Positions 1-7,699 of a stretch of DNA of 64,000 bases are shown here, piece by piece. The notes under the pieces were generated by a model, which had not been told where the DNA came from, did not search any database, and was given only the letters and a program-made list of their open reading frames with translations. The DNA is from UBA4421 sp002704225. Its GTDB lineage: Bacteria > Pseudomonadota > Gammaproteobacteria > Pseudomonadales > Azotimanducaceae. The position numbers and the translations under genes were made by a program. The stretch spans positions 33,088-97,087 of the forward strand of contig CACDWG010000008.1 in NCBI GenBank assembly GCA_902556425.1. Direction: 5' to 3'. The first letter of the stretch is position 1. Every line of letters begins with the position of its first letter.

Positions 1-1
1 T

Positions 2-835
2 TTCGGTCACAACCCGTTGTATCCAGCCTTGATTGAAAGTTCAGAGGTTGACGGCGCCGCACAGCGGACCCTGAGCCCAATGCGCAAACAGATCGAATCG
101 TCTGAGGCGCGTCTTAAGCGGGATTTCACGGTATTTGAACCGGGTCTGGTCGACATCGGCGCGCAGCAGGGCTTTTGTTTTGACAACGAGTTGCCGCGTC
201 ACTCGGTGTATTTGGCTCCGTTCGCCCTGGCTAAACGCCTTGTGACCAATGAAGCGTATCAGGCCTTTATCCATGACGATGGTTACAGCCGTCCGGAGCT
301 CTGGCTTTCGGAGGCTTGGGCCGAGCTGCAGCAACATGCTCGACGGCACCCACTGTACTGGCGATTACAAGACGGTCAATGGTTTGAGTATCGGTTGGAC
401 GGATACCATCCGCTGGTAGCGAATGCTCCGGTTGTCCATGTCAGCGGGTACGAAGCTGCGGCGTTTGCGGCCTGGTCCAACGCCCGATTGCCCACCGAGT
501 TTGAATGGGAATATGTGGCTTCTAAGGAATCCAGTACCTCTGGCAATTTCGCCGACAGCGGCCATCTGCACCCTCAGGCACAGCGCCAGGATCACAGCCA
601 AATGTTTGGCGATGTCTGGGAATGGACCAGCAGCAGTTACGGGCCTTATCCAGGCTACGAACCGCTGCCGGGTGTGCTTGGCGAATACAATGGAAAATTT
701 ATGAGTAGTCAGTGGGTGCTGCGCGGAGGTTCATGCGCCACGCCTCAAGAACATATTCGACGCAGCTATCGTAACTTCTTCTATCCGAAGGATGCGTGGC
801 AGTTCAGTGGTATTCGGTTGGCGCATAATCTATGA
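2..835 (+). CDS. egtB: EgtB, ergothioneine biosynthesis sulfoxide synthase (5' end outside window)
   Basis: Iron-dependent enzyme that joins a thiol donor to hercynine with oxygen, the central step of ergothioneine synthesis. The frame is open from the left edge, so the N-terminal DinB-like domain with its iron-binding histidines is missing. What remains is the HNPLYP segment followed by the formylglycine-generating-enzyme-like (C-type lectin) fold. That fold shows RLPTEFEWEYVA, GDVWEWTSSSYGPYPGY, VLRGGSCATP and the closing RNFFYP...GIRLA block typical of EgtB. The stop overlaps the egtD start by 4 bases (ATGA), which implies one operon. EgtB is known to use the trimethylated histidine made by EgtD. 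Confident because of the motifs and the neighbour. Confidence 0.93.
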   Translation, partial: FGHNPLYPALIESSEVDGAAQRTLSPMRKQIESSEARLKRDFTVFEPGLVDIGAQQGFCFDNELPRHSVYLAPFALAKRLVTNEAYQAFIHDDGYSRPELWLSEAWAELQQHARRHPLYWRLQDGQWFEYRLDGYHPLVANAPVVHVSGYEAAAFAAWSNARLPTEFEWEYVASKESSTSGNFADSGHLHPQAQRQDHSQMFGDVWEWTSSSYGPYPGYEPLPGVLGEYNGKFMSSQWVLRGGSCATPQEHIRRSYRNFFYPKDAWQFSGIRLAHNL

Positions 836-1794
836 ATACTCGCCGCCAACTGGAGTTACTGGATCTGCATCCAGAGATCGAAAACGTGACGCGAGAGGTC
901 TGTGAAGGACTGCAAAAACAGCAGAAATCTTTGTCGCCCAAGTACTTTTATGACGAGCGCGGATCGGAGCTGTTCGAGGCGATTACCCAATTGGACGAAT
1001 ATTATCCGACGCGAACAGAGCTCGCGCTTTTTGACGCCCATTTGCCTGATATTGCGGACTTAATCGGGGCAGGGAGTTGCGTCATTGAGTACGGCAGTGG
1101 CTCTTCTCTGAAAATTCGGAAGTTGCTTGAAGGCCTGTCGCCCCTGGCCTACGTACCTGTGGATATCTCCCGGGATTATTTGCTCAGCAACGCGATGGCG
1201 TTGGCGCAGGACTTCCCACAGCTTACGGTCCTGCCGGTTTGTGCCGACTTTTCTCAGTCCATCGCCTTGCCGGAACAGGTAGGCGGCCTTAATCCAATCG
1301 GGTTTTTCCCCGGTTCCAGCATCGGTAACTTTGAGCCAGCCCAAGCCAAACAATTTCTTGGTCGAGTGGCCAACACTCTGGGCAGCGGGGGTTATTTTTT
1401 GATTGGTGTGGATTGCAAGAAAGATCCAGCGGTTTTAGAGCGAGCCTACAATGACGAAGACGGCATCACCGCCGCGTTTAACTTGAATGCCCTTTCTCAC
1501 CTGAATCATTTGCTGGGAGCGGAATTCCAGCTGGATGCGTTTGAACACGAGGCGCACTACAACCAAGAGGCTGGATGCATCCAGATGTTTCTCCGCAGCA
1601 CAGCGCGACAGCAGGTGAGCATCGGGGATTCCATATTCGCCTTTGACGACGGGGAGCGTCTGCATACGGAAAATTCATATAAGTACTCGCCGGACGAATT
1701 GATTCGACTGGCTGAAGACTCAGGGTTTGGCTGTGAGCATCTGTGGCAAGACGCCGATGAATACTTTGGTTTGTATTTGCTTAAGGCGCTCTAG
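832..1794 (+). CDS. egtD: EgtD, L-histidine N-alpha-methyltransferase
   Basis: Trimethylates histidine with S-adenosylmethionine to make hercynine, the first step of ergothioneine synthesis, in the cytoplasm. The 320-residue product is full length for the family. It opens with a segment containing LSPKYFYDERGSELFEAI and continues with the SAM-binding stretch VIEYGSGSSLKIRKLL, then FFPGSSIGNFEP and LIGVDCKKDP, all EgtD (DUF2260-type methyltransferase) hallmarks. Its ATG lies inside the egtB stop (ATGA), so the two are probably translationally coupled. Two genes are enough for the short EgtB/EgtD route when the C-S lyase (EgtE) is encoded elsewhere; no lyase gene is visible here. Confidence 0.95.
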   Translation: MNTRRQLELLDLHPEIENVTREVCEGLQKQQKSLSPKYFYDERGSELFEAITQLDEYYPTRTELALFDAHLPDIADLIGAGSCVIEYGSGSSLKIRKLLEGLSPLAYVPVDISRDYLLSNAMALAQDFPQLTVLPVCADFSQSIALPEQVGGLNPIGFFPGSSIGNFEPAQAKQFLGRVANTLGSGGYFLIGVDCKKDPAVLERAYNDEDGITAAFNLNALSHLNHLLGAEFQLDAFEHEAHYNQEAGCIQMFLRSTARQQVSIGDSIFAFDDGERLHTENSYKYSPDELIRLAEDSGFGCEHLWQDADEYFGLYLLKAL

Positions 1795-1801
1795 CTCTCG
1801 G

Positions 1802-2119
1802 TCAGTCGAATTCCCAAAGAACCCAGCTGGCCACCAAGGCGTCTACGCGCTGTAAGTCACCATCCCCCTGGGTCGGATCGCGTGGCACCAAGTAGTAGGG
1901 TTTTCCAACATTCGGCACAACTCGGATCATGCGAAGCTGACCGTTTTGCCTAAACTCGTAAATCATTTTGTCGTCTTCAGCGATGATCACAACATCTGGG
2001 CCCTGTTGTGCGCGAACAGACGGTGTCAAAAACGCGGCGATGATGAGCGACAAACAAAACCACAGGCGCGCTGGACGCAGAGCGACTGTTTCTAGCGATA
2101 AGGGGGGAAGTAGGGCCAT
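1802..2119 (-). CDS. DUF2782 family exported protein
   Basis: Small protein of unknown function found beside polA in many gammaproteobacteria. A hydrophobic N-terminal segment (about residues 18-36, ending SVRA before QQGPD) looks like a signal peptide. The mature part carries the family's conserved run: an acidic EDDKMIYEFRQNGQLRMI strand pair, then a PYYLVPRD motif and a tryptophan-rich end (SWVLWEFD). ATG at 2119 is chosen; an upstream GTG at 2128 is in the same frame and cannot be excluded. It is divergent from polA with about 40 bases between the starts. Family assignment is fairly secure, function is not known. Confidence 0.75.
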   Translation of the reverse strand: MALLPPLSLETVALRPARLWFCLSLIIAAFLTPSVRAQQGPDVVIIAEDDKMIYEFRQNGQLRMIRVVPNVGKPYYLVPRDPTQGDGDLQRVDALVASWVLWEFD

Positions 2120-2158
2120 AATCAACACCGAATCTATTGCCTAATTTTGGAGCATACC

Positions 2159-4906
2159 GTGGCAGATAATTTAACGCCGAAGTCCACAGAACTCCACGGT
2201 CCAGTCGTGCTGGTAGATGGTTCTTCCTATCTGTTTCGCGCTTTTTACGCGCTGCCCGATTTGCGCAGCACCAGCGGTCATCCAACGGGTGCCATTCGCG
2301 GCGTCATCAGCATGCTTCGGCGCTTGGCAAAAGACTACCCAAACAGTCCGCTGGCGGTGGTTTTTGATGCCCCCGGTAAAACATTCCGTGACGATATGTT
2401 TGAGGAATACAAAGCCAACCGGAGTGCCATGCCAGAGGATTTGCGTGAACAAATCGCACCAATCCACGACATGATCAAAGCCATGGGGCTCCCCTTGATC
2501 AGCGTATCCGGGGTAGAGGCCGACGACGTTATTGGCACCTATGCCGCTCAAGCGACCGCCTTACAGCGAGAAACGGTTATTTCCACAGGTGACAAAGACA
2601 TGGCTCAGCTTGTGACGCCCTTTGTCACGCTGGTTAACACCATGACGGAAACCACCATGGATACCGATGGCGTCAAAGAAAAATTTGGCGTTGGTCCCGA
2701 GCGGATCATCGATTATCTGGCCCTGATGGGTGACACCGCGGATAACATTCCTGGTGTGCCAAAGGTGGGTCCGAAAACCGCCGCCAAGTGGCTTAATGAG
2801 TTTGGCTCGCTGGATGAGCTGATGACCCGAGCTGATGAGGTAAAAGGGAAAGTTGGCGAGAACCTTCGCAACAGCCTGGAACAGCTGCCGCTGTCACGAG
2901 CACTGACCACGATCAAATGTGATGTGGCGTTGGATTTGACCTTTGCAGATCTGGTGCCAACCGAGCCCGACACAGCGGAGTTGAGTAAGTTTTACAAAGA
3001 ATTTGAATTCAAATCTTGGCTGCAGGAGTTGGACTCGTCCGACGCTGCTGGTGCAATCGAGGCAGCTGATAACGAAGCGTCAGCCCAGCCGGCGGTCGAA
3101 ACCGACTACGATTTGATTTTAGATCAAGATCACTTGCAGCGATGGATCACCTTGCTCGAAGGTCAGGATTTGATTGCCGTGGATACAGAAACCACGAGCA
3201 TCAAGTACATGGAGGCGGAGTTGGTTGGCTTGTCGTTTGCGATCAGCCCGGGCCGAGCGGCCTATTTACCCGTGGCCCACGATTATCCCGCCGCCCCAGA
3301 TCAGGTGAGCTTGGAGCAGGCCTTGCAGGCTCTTAAGCCGGTGTTGGAAAACCCGGCGATCGCCAAGGTCGGACAGAATCTCAAGTACGACATGAGCGTG
3401 CTAGCTCGTTATGGCGTTGCAATAGAGGGTCCAATTCACGACACCATGCTGCAGTCCTATGTGCTGAACAGTGTCGCTACCCGTCACAACATGGACGCCT
3501 TGGCGGCCTACTATCTGGACAGAAAAACAATTCACTTTGAAGATGTTGCCGGCAAAGGGGTCAAGCAATTGACCTTCAATCAGGTACCGCTGGAAACCGC
3601 AGGCGACTACGCTGCGGAAGATGCTGATGTCACCCTACAGCTGCATCACTGTTTGTACCCCCAACTACAGGCCCAGCCGAGCTTGCTCTCGGTATATAAC
3701 GACATCGATATGCCGCTGGTGCGGCTACTGTCACAAGTCGAGCGTCAGGGCACCTTGGTTGACGGGCGTATGCTCAAACAACACGGTGCGGAACTGGCAG
3801 ACCGGCTGAACGGGCTAACCCAAGAAGTTTGGGCGTTGGCAGGAGAAAACTTCAACCTCGACAGCCCCAAACAACTGCAAAGTATTTTGTACGACAAGAT
3901 GGACTTGCCGGTGCTGAAAAAAACGCCGGGTGGGCAACCATCAACGGCTGAACCCGTACTGGTGGATTTGGCGCAAGACTACGAACTGCCACAACTGATT
4001 TTGACGTATCGCGGTTTGGCCAAGCTCAAATCAACCTATGCCGACAAGCTGCCCTTGGACATACACCCAGAAACCGGTCGCATTCATACTTCCTATCATC
4101 AGGCGGTTGCTGCTACCGGGCGGTTGTCGTCATCGGATCCGAATCTGCAAAACATACCCATACGCAACGCCGAGGGTCGTCGGATACGCCAGGCCTTTGT
4201 CGCCCCGGTGAATCATGTGGTGTTGGCCGCTGACTATTCGCAAATTGAGCTGCGAATCATGGCGCATTTGTCGGGCGATCCTGGACTCACCCAAGCCTTT
4301 GCTGAAAATCAGGATATCCACCGAGCAACGGCTGCTGAAGTGTTTGGGCTTGCTCCCGAGGACGTCGCCGATGAACAGCGACGCAGTGCAAAAGCGATTA
4401 ACTTTGGTTTGATCTACGGTATGTCAGCCTTTGGACTCGCCAAACAGTTGAACATCTCTCGGGGCCTCGCGGCAGACTACATTGAGCGCTACTTCGACCG
4501 TTATCCTGGGGTCTTGCGATATATGGAAGAAACCAAGGCCCTGGCTGCTGAACAAGGGTTTGTCGAAACAGCCTTCGGTCGCCGTTTGTATTTGCCTGAG
4601 ATTAACGCCAAGGCTGTTCCCAGACGGCAGGCCGCAGAGCGCACCGCGATCAATGCGCCGATGCAGGGTACTGCTGCGGATATCATCAAACTGGCCATGA
4701 TTGCGGTGCAAGATTGGTTGCCAGACAGTGAGTTGGATGCGCGCATGATCATGCAGGTGCATGATGAGCTTGTATTTGAAGTGGCGGAAGCGGATGCGCA
4801 GGCGCTGAATGACGGAGTGGTGCAGCGTATGGCCGGTGCTGCAGAGCTAAACGTCCCCTTGGTGGTGGACACTGGCGTCGGCGAAAACTGGGATCAGGCT
4901 CACTAA
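2159..4906 (+). CDS. polA: DNA polymerase I
   Basis: Repair and Okazaki-fragment polymerase. All three domains are present and appear active. The 5'-3' exonuclease occupies about residues 15-290, with DGSSYLFRAF, the GVEADDVIGT acidic cluster and the GDTADNIPGVP helix-hairpin-helix. The proofreading 3'-5' exonuclease spans about 315-510 with the intact DTE of IAVDTETTS. The polymerase domain follows, with motif A (VLAADYSQIELRI), motif B (KAINFGLIYGM) and motif C (MQVHDELVFEV). GTG at 2159 is preferred over the TTG at 2147, because a GGAG ribosome-binding site at 2149-2152 sits 6 bases before the GTG and overlaps the TTG. The product is then 915 residues. The gene ends 17 bases before the convergent engB. 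Confidence 0.97.
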   Translation: MADNLTPKSTELHGPVVLVDGSSYLFRAFYALPDLRSTSGHPTGAIRGVISMLRRLAKDYPNSPLAVVFDAPGKTFRDDMFEEYKANRSAMPEDLREQIAPIHDMIKAMGLPLISVSGVEADDVIGTYAAQATALQRETVISTGDKDMAQLVTPFVTLVNTMTETTMDTDGVKEKFGVGPERIIDYLALMGDTADNIPGVPKVGPKTAAKWLNEFGSLDELMTRADEVKGKVGENLRNSLEQLPLSRALTTIKCDVALDLTFADLVPTEPDTAELSKFYKEFEFKSWLQELDSSDAAGAIEAADNEASAQPAVETDYDLILDQDHLQRWITLLEGQDLIAVDTETTSIKYMEAELVGLSFAISPGRAAYLPVAHDYPAAPDQVSLEQALQALKPVLENPAIAKVGQNLKYDMSVLARYGVAIEGPIHDTMLQSYVLNSVATRHNMDALAAYYLDRKTIHFEDVAGKGVKQLTFNQVPLETAGDYAAEDADVTLQLHHCLYPQLQAQPSLLSVYNDIDMPLVRLLSQVERQGTLVDGRMLKQHGAELADRLNGLTQEVWALAGENFNLDSPKQLQSILYDKMDLPVLKKTPGGQPSTAEPVLVDLAQDYELPQLILTYRGLAKLKSTYADKLPLDIHPETGRIHTSYHQAVAATGRLSSSDPNLQNIPIRNAEGRRIRQAFVAPVNHVVLAADYSQIELRIMAHLSGDPGLTQAFAENQDIHRATAAEVFGLAPEDVADEQRRSAKAINFGLIYGMSAFGLAKQLNISRGLAADYIERYFDRYPGVLRYMEETKALAAEQGFVETAFGRRLYLPEINAKAVPRRQAAERTAINAPMQGTAADIIKLAMIAVQDWLPDSELDARMIMQVHDELVFEVAEADAQALNDGVVQRMAGAAELNVPLVVDTGVGENWDQAH

Positions 4907-4923
4907 GGCTGACGGCATTGCGC

Positions 4924-5572
4924 TCAGATGGGCTCAGCTTCCTCAGCGTCGTCGGTATCAATGGGTAAGGCCAGCCAGTCCAAGAGTGTGGCAATCAGCT
5001 CGGGTTTGCCTGTGCCGCGTGAGGCCGAGAAAGTTTGAAAGGAGGCTGTCGGGTGCTCCTGATACAGGTTTCGCATCTTGTTGAGCTCTTGTTTTTGCGC
5101 GCCACTGCCCAGCTTGTCGGCCTTGTTAAGCAAAATGCGGATGGGCAGCTCACTGGCGCTCGCCCAGTCCAGCATTTGTTTGTCAAAAGCTTGGTTGGGG
5201 TGGCGGATATCCATGACTAACACGATGCCGACCAAGGCATCGCGATAAGAAAGGTAATGATTGACGGCACTTTGCCAATTTTTCTGGGCCTCCTTGCCTG
5301 CTTTTGCGTAGCCGTAGCCCGGTAGATCCACCATCCTGCCGCCAGTGCGCACATCGAAAAAATTCATAAGCTGCGTGCGACCGGGGGTTTTGCTTACCTT
5401 GGCCGTGCGGCGGTTGCCTGTGAGTTGATTCAGCACGGAGGATTTGCCCGCATTGGAACGACCGGCAAAGGCTACCTCGGCACCACCATTGGGGGGGGCA
5501 CCGCTTGAGATCCGGAGCGCTGGTTAAAAAGGTTGCTTCCAAGCGCTCAGGCAAAGACACATTCTCGGTCAT
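4924..5572 (-). CDS. engB: EngB/YihA ribosome-biogenesis GTPase, frame broken by one extra base
   Basis: Essential small GTPase that assists assembly of the large ribosomal subunit. The N-terminus begins at ATG 5572 (MTENVSLPERLEATF, then SAPDLKRCPP) in one frame. The rest lies in another frame: EVAFAGRSNAGKSSVLNQL (G1 P-loop), KTPGRTQL (G2), DLPGYGYA (G3), NKADKL (G4) and a SASRGTG G5-like segment. The switch falls exactly in a run of eight G (5491-5498). With seven G the protein would read LKRCPPNGGAEVAFAG and align without gaps to E. coli YihA at about 215 residues. As written, translation from 5572 runs out of frame and the P-loop is lost. A sequencing or assembly error is the likeliest cause; slippage or phase variation is the alternative. 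Position next to polA is the usual one. Confidence 0.85.
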
Positions 5573-5882
5573 CTTGTATATAATCTCGCAGCTTCGTGAG
5601 CGCCGGTATGCGCAATGGCCCCACACTTTGTTAAAGAGTGTGCTTGGGTTTCAAGCTGAAGTGTATCACCGCTGGCGAACGATCCTTTCAGAATACGCGA
5701 CACGTGTTCTGTAACGATGTTAACGAATGGATACGCCAGCCTGTGTTTCGCCGAAGCCGACGAAGAGCAGAGTCAAGGTTCGTGACGGTTACCTTGGCCA
5801 GAGGTTTTTTTCAATGTTCACCTGGGCGGCGTAAATCGTTGCGCGGCGCAGAGTGGGCACAAGTGAATTAGGGAAAACGTAA
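5573..5882. other. Intergenic region between engB and cytochrome c4
   Basis: 310 bases between divergent genes, presumably holding both promoters. I see an AT-rich TATATA-like stretch at 5574-5582, right against the engB start, and an imperfect CACACT/AGTGTG hairpin near 5622-5641. A T-run at about 5807-5813 lacks a convincing GC stem. Open frames here have no recognisable protein features and are judged spurious. No clear promoter pair could be fixed by eye. Confidence 0.4.
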
Positions 5883-6527
5883 ATGAGTGTTCGCATAACT
5901 GCTGCAAAACTAATGGTTCTTTCTGGGCTCATGGCTGCGCTCGGTGTCGGTGCATCGCCGGCCCTAGCGGCTGGAGACGCGCAAGCTGGCCAAGCGCAAG
6001 CCATGGTGTGTGCGTCTTGTCACGGGCAGGATGGCGCGACGGCGATTGATCCGTCTTATCCGCAATTGGCGGGTCAGAATGAGCGCTATCTGGCCAGACA
6101 GTTGAAGATGTTCCAGTCCGGTGAGCGCGATGTGGCGCTGATGACCGCTCAGCTGATTGGTAAAAGCGAACAAGATTTGGACGATCTGGCCGCTTATTAC
6201 GCCAGTCTTCCCAGCAAAGTCGCTGAAGCGACCGGTAGTGATGCGGATATTGAATTAGCCATGCGTATCTACAAGGGTGGTATTGCCAAGAAAGGCGTAG
6301 CAGCGTGCAGCTCTTGCCATGGCCCGGACGGTGCGGGCAATGCTCAAGCGGGCTTCCCTCGCATTGGCGGTCAGTCTGCGCAGTATACAGCGGCTCAGTT
6401 AACCGCTTATCGAGAGGGCGAGCGTCGTTCCGATGAAGCCTACGGCGCTATGATGCGTGGTGTTTCCAAAGGATTATCAGACCGTGAAATAGTCGTGTTG
6501 TCCGATTACATCAGCGGCTTAAACTAA
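5883..6527 (+). CDS. Dihaem cytochrome c4, periplasmic
   Basis: Periplasmic electron carrier feeding terminal oxidases. A signal peptide ends at about residue 29 (ASPALA before AGDAQA). Two homologous cytochrome domains follow, each with a haem-binding CxxCH: CASCHG at about residue 44 and CSSCHG at about residue 142. Each half also has a downstream methionine candidate, in ALMTAQL and in the AMMRGVS segment near the C-terminus. The PQLAGQN and PRIGGQS repeats after each haem site are typical of c4. At 214 residues it matches the family. It precedes dsbA by a few tens of bases, the order known from Pseudomonas (polA-engB-cc4-dsbA), and the two are probably co-transcribed. Confidence 0.92.
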   Translation: MSVRITAAKLMVLSGLMAALGVGASPALAAGDAQAGQAQAMVCASCHGQDGATAIDPSYPQLAGQNERYLARQLKMFQSGERDVALMTAQLIGKSEQDLDDLAAYYASLPSKVAEATGSDADIELAMRIYKGGIAKKGVAACSSCHGPDGAGNAQAGFPRIGGQSAQYTAAQLTAYREGERRSDEAYGAMMRGVSKGLSDREIVVLSDYISGLN

Positions 6528-6553
6528 GCCGATTGAGGCAAAGGTTTCGTCAG

Positions 6554-7246
6554 ATGCAGGTTCAAACCATGGTTAAAACGTCGGTATTTAAAGCTGCGAT
6601 CTGGATTGCCGCTGCGCTGTCGCTCGCCTTGGTTCAGGCCAGAGACGTTAATGCGGCAGATGCCCCGATGGCATTTGTGGAAGGCACGCATTACGAGCGA
6701 ATCGATGTACCGGTTGAAACGGGGCTTGAAAGCGAATCGCCGTCTCAGGTTGAGGTGGTCGAGGTGTTTTCCTACATGTGCATTCATTGCTATAGCTTTG
6801 ATCCGCTGTTGCAGGGCTGGGAAGCAAACATGCCGGAACAGGCGGTGTTTAATCGAGTGCCTGCGGTGTTTTCAGATGATTGGGCGCTGATGGCTCGTGC
6901 TTTTTACACGGCGGAAATTTTAGGTATTTCGGAACAAATGCACGGACCATTGTTCGACGCGATTCACGTCAAACCGAAGAACCTGCGCGATGAAGATGAG
7001 ATGGCCTCGCTGTTCAGTGAGGCTGGTGGCGTTTCTGAGCAAGAGTTTACAAAGGCCTATGACTCCTTTTTTGTACGCAGTCGCGTGATGCAGGCTCAGG
7101 CGAAGAGCCGTGCCTACGGTATCACCGGTGTGCCCACGATGATCGTGAACGGGAAATATCGAGTCGACGGACGCATGGCCGGTTCGAATCAAGGCATGCT
7201 CGACGTGGTCGACTTTCTGGTCGAGCAAGAGCGTCGCAGTAACTGA
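6554..7246 (+). CDS. dsbA: DsbA-type periplasmic thiol:disulfide oxidoreductase with CIHC active site
   Basis: Introduces disulfide bonds into exported proteins; reoxidised by DsbB, whose gene is at 49891-50379. A signal peptide ends at about residue 34 (RDVNA before ADAPMA). The thioredoxin fold carries the active site in VEVFSYMCIHCYSFDP (C76-I-H-C79) and the cis-proline loop TGVPT (P194). Most DsbA proteins have CPHC; the isoleucine in place of proline is unusual and may alter the redox potential. Start: ATG 6554 with AAAGG upstream, ATG 6569 being a close alternative; an earlier TTG at 6533 lacks support. Follows cytochrome c4 and ends 19 bases from convergent arfB. Identity is secure, the exact start is not. 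Confidence 0.9.
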   Translation: MQVQTMVKTSVFKAAIWIAAALSLALVQARDVNAADAPMAFVEGTHYERIDVPVETGLESESPSQVEVVEVFSYMCIHCYSFDPLLQGWEANMPEQAVFNRVPAVFSDDWALMARAFYTAEILGISEQMHGPLFDAIHVKPKNLRDEDEMASLFSEAGGVSEQEFTKAYDSFFVRSRVMQAQAKSRAYGITGVPTMIVNGKYRVDGRMAGSNQGMLDVVDFLVEQERRSN

Positions 7247-7265
7247 TCAGCAGTGGCACAGTCGA

Positions 7266-7676
7266 CTACCATTCCGGACGCTGGCGCTGTTTCTTGGTGC
7301 TAGCATGCTTTTTTTTCTTCTCGACGCGCCGACTTTTCGCAGCAAAGGTTGGTTGGGTAGCAATTCGTGCCTTTGGTCGTTTTCTGGCTTCTGCAATCAT
7401 CTCTTCAACACGGGCAATAGCGGCCTGACGATTCTTCAGTTGGGAGCGGTGCGTGGTTGCCTGAATAACCAGCACACCCTCTTTGTTGATTCGATTGGCT
7501 TGCCCTTGTCGCAAACGCCGTTCGGCACCGATTTCCAACCCCAACAGACTCACTTCCACACGAAGTTCCACTGCGGTCGAGGCTTTGTTGACATGCTGCC
7601 CTCCTGGTCCGGAGCTATGCACGAAGCGGAACTCGCAAGCATCAGGGGGCAGCAAATTGGGGGAGGATGGGCTCAT
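7266..7676 (-). CDS. arfB: ArfB (YaeJ) peptidyl-tRNA hydrolase for ribosome rescue
   Basis: Releases peptides from ribosomes stalled on messages without a stop codon. The 136-residue protein has the release-factor GGQ motif in SSGPGGQHVNKASTAVELR near residue 25. A short catalytic domain follows, with NRINKEGVLVIQ and the basic HRSQLKNRQAA helix. The lysine/arginine-rich tail (SRRVEKKKKHASTKKQ) is the part that in ArfB enters the empty mRNA channel. The tail and short length separate it from true release factors such as PrfB. It lies 23 bases downstream of the large lipoprotein gene on the same strand and may be transcribed with it. Confidence 0.93.
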   Translation of the reverse strand: MSPSSPNLLPPDACEFRFVHSSGPGGQHVNKASTAVELRVEVSLLGLEIGAERRLRQGQANRINKEGVLVIQATTHRSQLKNRQAAIARVEEMIAEARKRPKARIATQPTFAAKSRRVEKKKKHASTKKQRQRPEW

Positions 7677-7699
7677 GATGAATCTCAGTAACGTCTGGG

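Noticed and set aside
4907..4923. Spot 42-type small RNA between polA and engB
   Set aside because: In enterobacteria the spf gene lies here, but only 17 bases separate the two convergent coding ends, leaving no room for the RNA.
5183..5626. 147-residue minus-strand protein over engB
   Set aside because: Its first part is the true EngB N-terminus; after the G8 run it is an out-of-frame tail without family features.
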